Below, piece by piece: positions 61,981 through 64,000 of a stretch of DNA of 64,000 bases; the first letter of the stretch is position 1, and each line of letters starts with the position of its first letter. Under the pieces are notes generated by a model that did no database searches, was not told the DNA's origin, and saw only the letters and a program-made list of their open reading frames with translations. The DNA comes from Couchioplanes caeruleus (GTDB lineage Bacteria > Actinomycetota > Actinomycetes > Mycobacteriales > Micromonosporaceae): the NCBI RefSeq assembly GCF_023499255.1, contig NZ_CP092183.1:5762501-5826500 (forward strand), read 5' to 3'. A program made the translations under genes and the position numbers.

Positions 61981-62976
61981 CTAGAAGACGCGGACGGCGA
62001 CCTCGGCGGGCGCTTCCAGCAGCCGGTCGACCTCGTCGTCGAGGCGGACGAGGGTGAGCGAGGCGCCGGCCATGTCGAGCGACGTGCAGTACTCGTTGAC
62101 GTAGCTGCGGCCGACGGCGATGCCCCGGTCGGCGAGCCGCTGGTGGGCGCGCCGGTAGAGGACGTACAGCTCGCTGATGGGCGTACCGCCGAGACCGTTG
62201 ATCATGAGAGCGACCCGGTCGCCGCGGCTGTACGGAAGGTCGGGGACGACCGCTTCGAGCATGTCGTCGACGATGGCGTCCGCCGGGGAGATCTTGCGGC
62301 GCTCGCGCCCCGGCTCGCCGTGGATGCCCACCCCGAACTCGATCTCGTCGTCGCCCAGCTCGAACAGGGGGCTGCCCTTGGCGGGAGGGGTGCAGGCCGT
62401 GAGCGCGACCCCGAAGGAGCGGGTGACGTCGTTGACCTTCTTCCCGATGCGGATGAGCTCGTCGAGGTCGGCGCCCTGCTCCGCGGCGGCGCCGACGGCC
62501 TTCAGCACGAAGAAGTTGCCGGCCACCCCGCGCCTGCCGACGGTGTAGAGGGAGTCCTTGACCGCCACGTCGTCGTTGATGGTGAGCACCTTGACCTTGA
62601 TGCCCTCGGACTCCGCCATCTCCCGGCCCATGTCGAAGGCCATCCGGTCACCCGTGTAGTTGTTCACGAGCAGGAGCACGCCCTTCGGGGAGGCCAGCAG
62701 CTTCGTGGTCTCGTACACGTAGTCCATCGGCGGCGCGGCGAACACGTCGCCCGGGCAGGCGGCGTCGAGCATGCCCTTGCCGACGATCATGACGTGCGCG
62801 GGCTCGTGCCCGGAGCCCGAACCCTGGACGATGGACACCTTGTCCTCGCGGGGCGCGTCGGCCCGCATGATGAGGTTGTAGTCGGGCACGTACCTGAGGG
62901 TGTCCGGGTTGGCCAGGGCGAGGCCCTCCAGCATTTCGGGTACGAAGTTCTTCGGGTCGTTGACGAACTTCTTCAC
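61981..62976 (-). CDS. dhaK: Dihydroxyacetone kinase subunit DhaK-like
   Basis: 331 residues from the GTG at 62976 (AAGGAGCC upstream). Substrate-binding DhaK fold: KKFVNDPKNFVPEMLEGLALANPD, VQGSGSGHEPAH, GVLLLVNNYTGDRMAFDM, and GVGIHGEPG, whose His makes the covalent hemiaminal with the ketose. It phosphorylates dihydroxyacetone or a related keto-sugar with the DhaL subunit as ATP-binding partner. No PTS DhaM is present, so the ATP-dependent form applies. It is set 11 nt after dhaL. Confidence 0.88.
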   Translation of the reverse strand: MKKFVNDPKNFVPEMLEGLALANPDTLRYVPDYNLIMRADAPREDKVSIVQGSGSGHEPAHVMIVGKGMLDAACPGDVFAAPPMDYVYETTKLLASPKGVLLLVNNYTGDRMAFDMGREMAESEGIKVKVLTINDDVAVKDSLYTVGRRGVAGNFFVLKAVGAAAEQGADLDELIRIGKKVNDVTRSFGVALTACTPPAKGSPLFELGDDEIEFGVGIHGEPGRERRKISPADAIVDDMLEAVVPDLPYSRGDRVALMINGLGGTPISELYVLYRRAHQRLADRGIAVGRSYVNEYCTSLDMAGASLTLVRLDDEVDRLLEAPAEVAVRVF

Positions 62977-62987
62977 GACGTGGCTCC

Positions 62988-63623
62988 TTATCTGGACCAG
63001 ACCTGGCTGATGCGCTCGACGATCACGGCAACGGCCATGGCGCCGGCGTCGACTGAGCCCTTGCTGCGCTCTCCGGTGTAGGCGGCCCGCCCGCGCTTGG
63101 CCACCATGTCCTTGGTGGCCTCGGCCGACTCGCGCGTCGCCGCCGCGGCCGCGGTGAGCGCCTCCGCGGCGGACAGGCCCTGCTGCAGCTGCTGCTCCAG
63201 CGTGTCGGTCAGGGGCACCAGCGCGTCGAGCAGGGTCTTGTCGCCCACGTCGGACTGCCCGCGGGCCTTGATGCCGTCGATGGCCGCCCGGAGCATCGCG
63301 ACCACCTGCTCGCCCGAGAGCTCCTCGTCGTTGCCCGCGGCGATGCCGGCCCGCATGAAGCCGGTGCCCCAGATCGGCCCGGAGGTGCCGCCGATCCGCG
63401 ACGTGATGGTCATGCCGCTCTTCTTCAGGAACGTTCCGACATCGGTACGGTCGAGGGCGTCCCATCCCTCCAGCAGCTTCTCGAAGCCCCTCGCGAGCGA
63501 GTACCCGAAGTCGCCGTCGCCGACGACCGCGTCGAGGTCACCGAAGTACTTCTCGTTCTCCACCGCCGTCTCGGCGATCGTGCGCACCACCAGCTCGGCC
63601 TGCGCCAGCGCGTCGCTGCTCAC
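62988..63623 (-). CDS. dhaL: Dihydroxyacetone kinase subunit DhaL-like
   Basis: 211 residues from the GTG at 63623 (GGAGG upstream), overlapping the HAD gene stop (GTGA). An all-helical barrel binds ATP through Asp residues in LDAVVGDGDFGYSLARGF; in typical DhaL the motif is GDxDHGxN, here GDGDFGYS, so the His and Asn are changed. TSRIGGTSGPIWGTGFMRAG and KTLLDALVPLTDTL are also conserved. The altered motif may mark a kinase with another ketose substrate, such as erythrulose. Confidence 0.86.
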   Translation of the reverse strand: MSSDALAQAELVVRTIAETAVENEKYFGDLDAVVGDGDFGYSLARGFEKLLEGWDALDRTDVGTFLKKSGMTITSRIGGTSGPIWGTGFMRAGIAAGNDEELSGEQVVAMLRAAIDGIKARGQSDVGDKTLLDALVPLTDTLEQQLQQGLSAAEALTAAAAATRESAEATKDMVAKRGRAAYTGERSKGSVDAGAMAVAVIVERISQVWSR

Positions 63624-64000
63624 GTGATTTCCTCCTCGTCCGGCTCCCGGGCCGGCTGTGCTCGTACGCAGGAACCGAGGTCCTCCAGCGTGAGGTAGTC
63701 CCCCGGGGTGGCCCTGCTCCGGTTGGCCAGCACCCGCACGGGCGGGCGGCCGGGATCGCCGAGCTCCGAGACGACGAGCACGGCCTCGGTGAAGTCCTCG
63801 TCGTGGGTGTAGCCGTTGACGGTGACGAGGCACGCGAGCCCCGCACCGGTGGCGGCCAGCAGCCCGTTGCGGGAGTCCTCGACCACCAGGGTGTCCGCGG
63901 GGTCGAGCGAGAGCCGCGACACCGCGAGCCGGTAGACGGCGGGGTCAGGCTTCTTCGCCGGGACGACGTCGCCGGCGAAGACGGGTACGCGGTCCGCGGC
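63620..64000 (-). CDS. HAD superfamily hydrolase, C-terminal part (cut by window end)
   Basis: The frame is open to the window edge and gives 126 residues of a beta-phosphoglucomutase-like phosphatase: FAGDVVPAKKPDPAVYRLA (motif III Lys in KKPDP) and LVVEDSRNGLLAATGAGLACLVTVNGY (motif IV VEDS). A long C-terminal tail (RVLANRSRATPGDYLTLEDL) follows. The catalytic DxD motif is outside the window. First visible gene of the dhaL-dhaK-glcG operon, and it probably dephosphorylates a sugar phosphate. Confidence 0.82.
   Translation of the reverse strand, partial: AADRVPVFAGDVVPAKKPDPAVYRLAVSRLSLDPADTLVVEDSRNGLLAATGAGLACLVTVNGYTHDEDFTEAVLVVSELGDPGRPPVRVLANRSRATPGDYLTLEDLGSCVRAQPAREPDEEEIT

Overview
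The window is very GC-rich DNA with strong third-position G/C bias, frequent GTG starts, many 1 to 4 nt ATGA/GTGA gene overlaps and AGGAGG-type ribosome sites. Together with the QcrCAB-type bc1 complex, the SigB/F-family sigma factors, STAS and ANTAR proteins and phosphoketolase, this points to a filamentous actinobacterium. A member of the Micromonosporaceae (Actinoplanes-like) is my inference; nothing in the window proves the genus. I saw no tRNA, rRNA, CRISPR, phage or insertion-sequence signal.

Layout. 0.1-17.7 kb is carbon metabolism: a dioxygenase and a GH3 glycosidase, an M20 peptidase, a flavin disulfide reductase, a hexuronate operon (uxaC, uxuB, GPH transporter) behind a cytidylate-kinase-like gene, a phosphoketolase with an FMN reductase, small lipoproteins, an MFS transporter and a DUF1622 pair. 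17.8-32.1 kb is the main feature: two divergent operons that together form a respiratory module. The leftward operon encodes a caa3 oxidase (ctaC-D-E), an accessory membrane protein, CtaG, a cytochrome c lipoprotein, qcrC-A-B and a frameshifted flavin monooxygenase. The rightward operon encodes System I cytochrome c maturation proteins (CcmC-E-F-G-H). The two operons face each other across a long inverted repeat that carries mirrored SigB/F-like promoters.

32.2-42.6 kb holds stress and envelope genes: BON, DUF4142, MarR, a sigma factor fused to a STAS domain, a K+-channel-like protein, an HtrA protease, a GH15 trehalase/glucoamylase and a CDF/ZIP metal transporter pair. 41.5-47.4 kb is a three-gene operon (pyruvate oxidase, FAD/Fe-S D-lactate dehydrogenase-like, enolase superfamily) that would feed electrons from lactate and pyruvate into the quinone pool. 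48.0-59.7 kb is regulatory: a second sigma-STAS protein that reads in frame into a short-chain dehydrogenase, free STAS proteins, an ANTAR-GAF-PAS protein, and a histidine kinase with a GerMN lipoprotein but no response regulator. 59.9-64 kb has an amidase and an operon of HAD phosphatase, DhaL, DhaK and a GlcG-like protein, cut by the window end.

Two regulatory signals run through the window. (1) GTTT-N15-17-GGG(T/C)A(G/A), close to the SigF/SigB consensus of actinobacteria, lies upstream of ctaC, ccmC, the pyruvate oxidase operon, a DUF1508 gene, the GH15 gene and the ZIP/CDF operon; two sigma factors of that family are encoded here. (2) GTCA(C/T) direct repeats with an 11-nt period occur five times between genes, two of them within an identical 25-nt block. 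This suggests that much of the window is one stress-controlled energy and maintenance regulon, which is an inference from sequence only.
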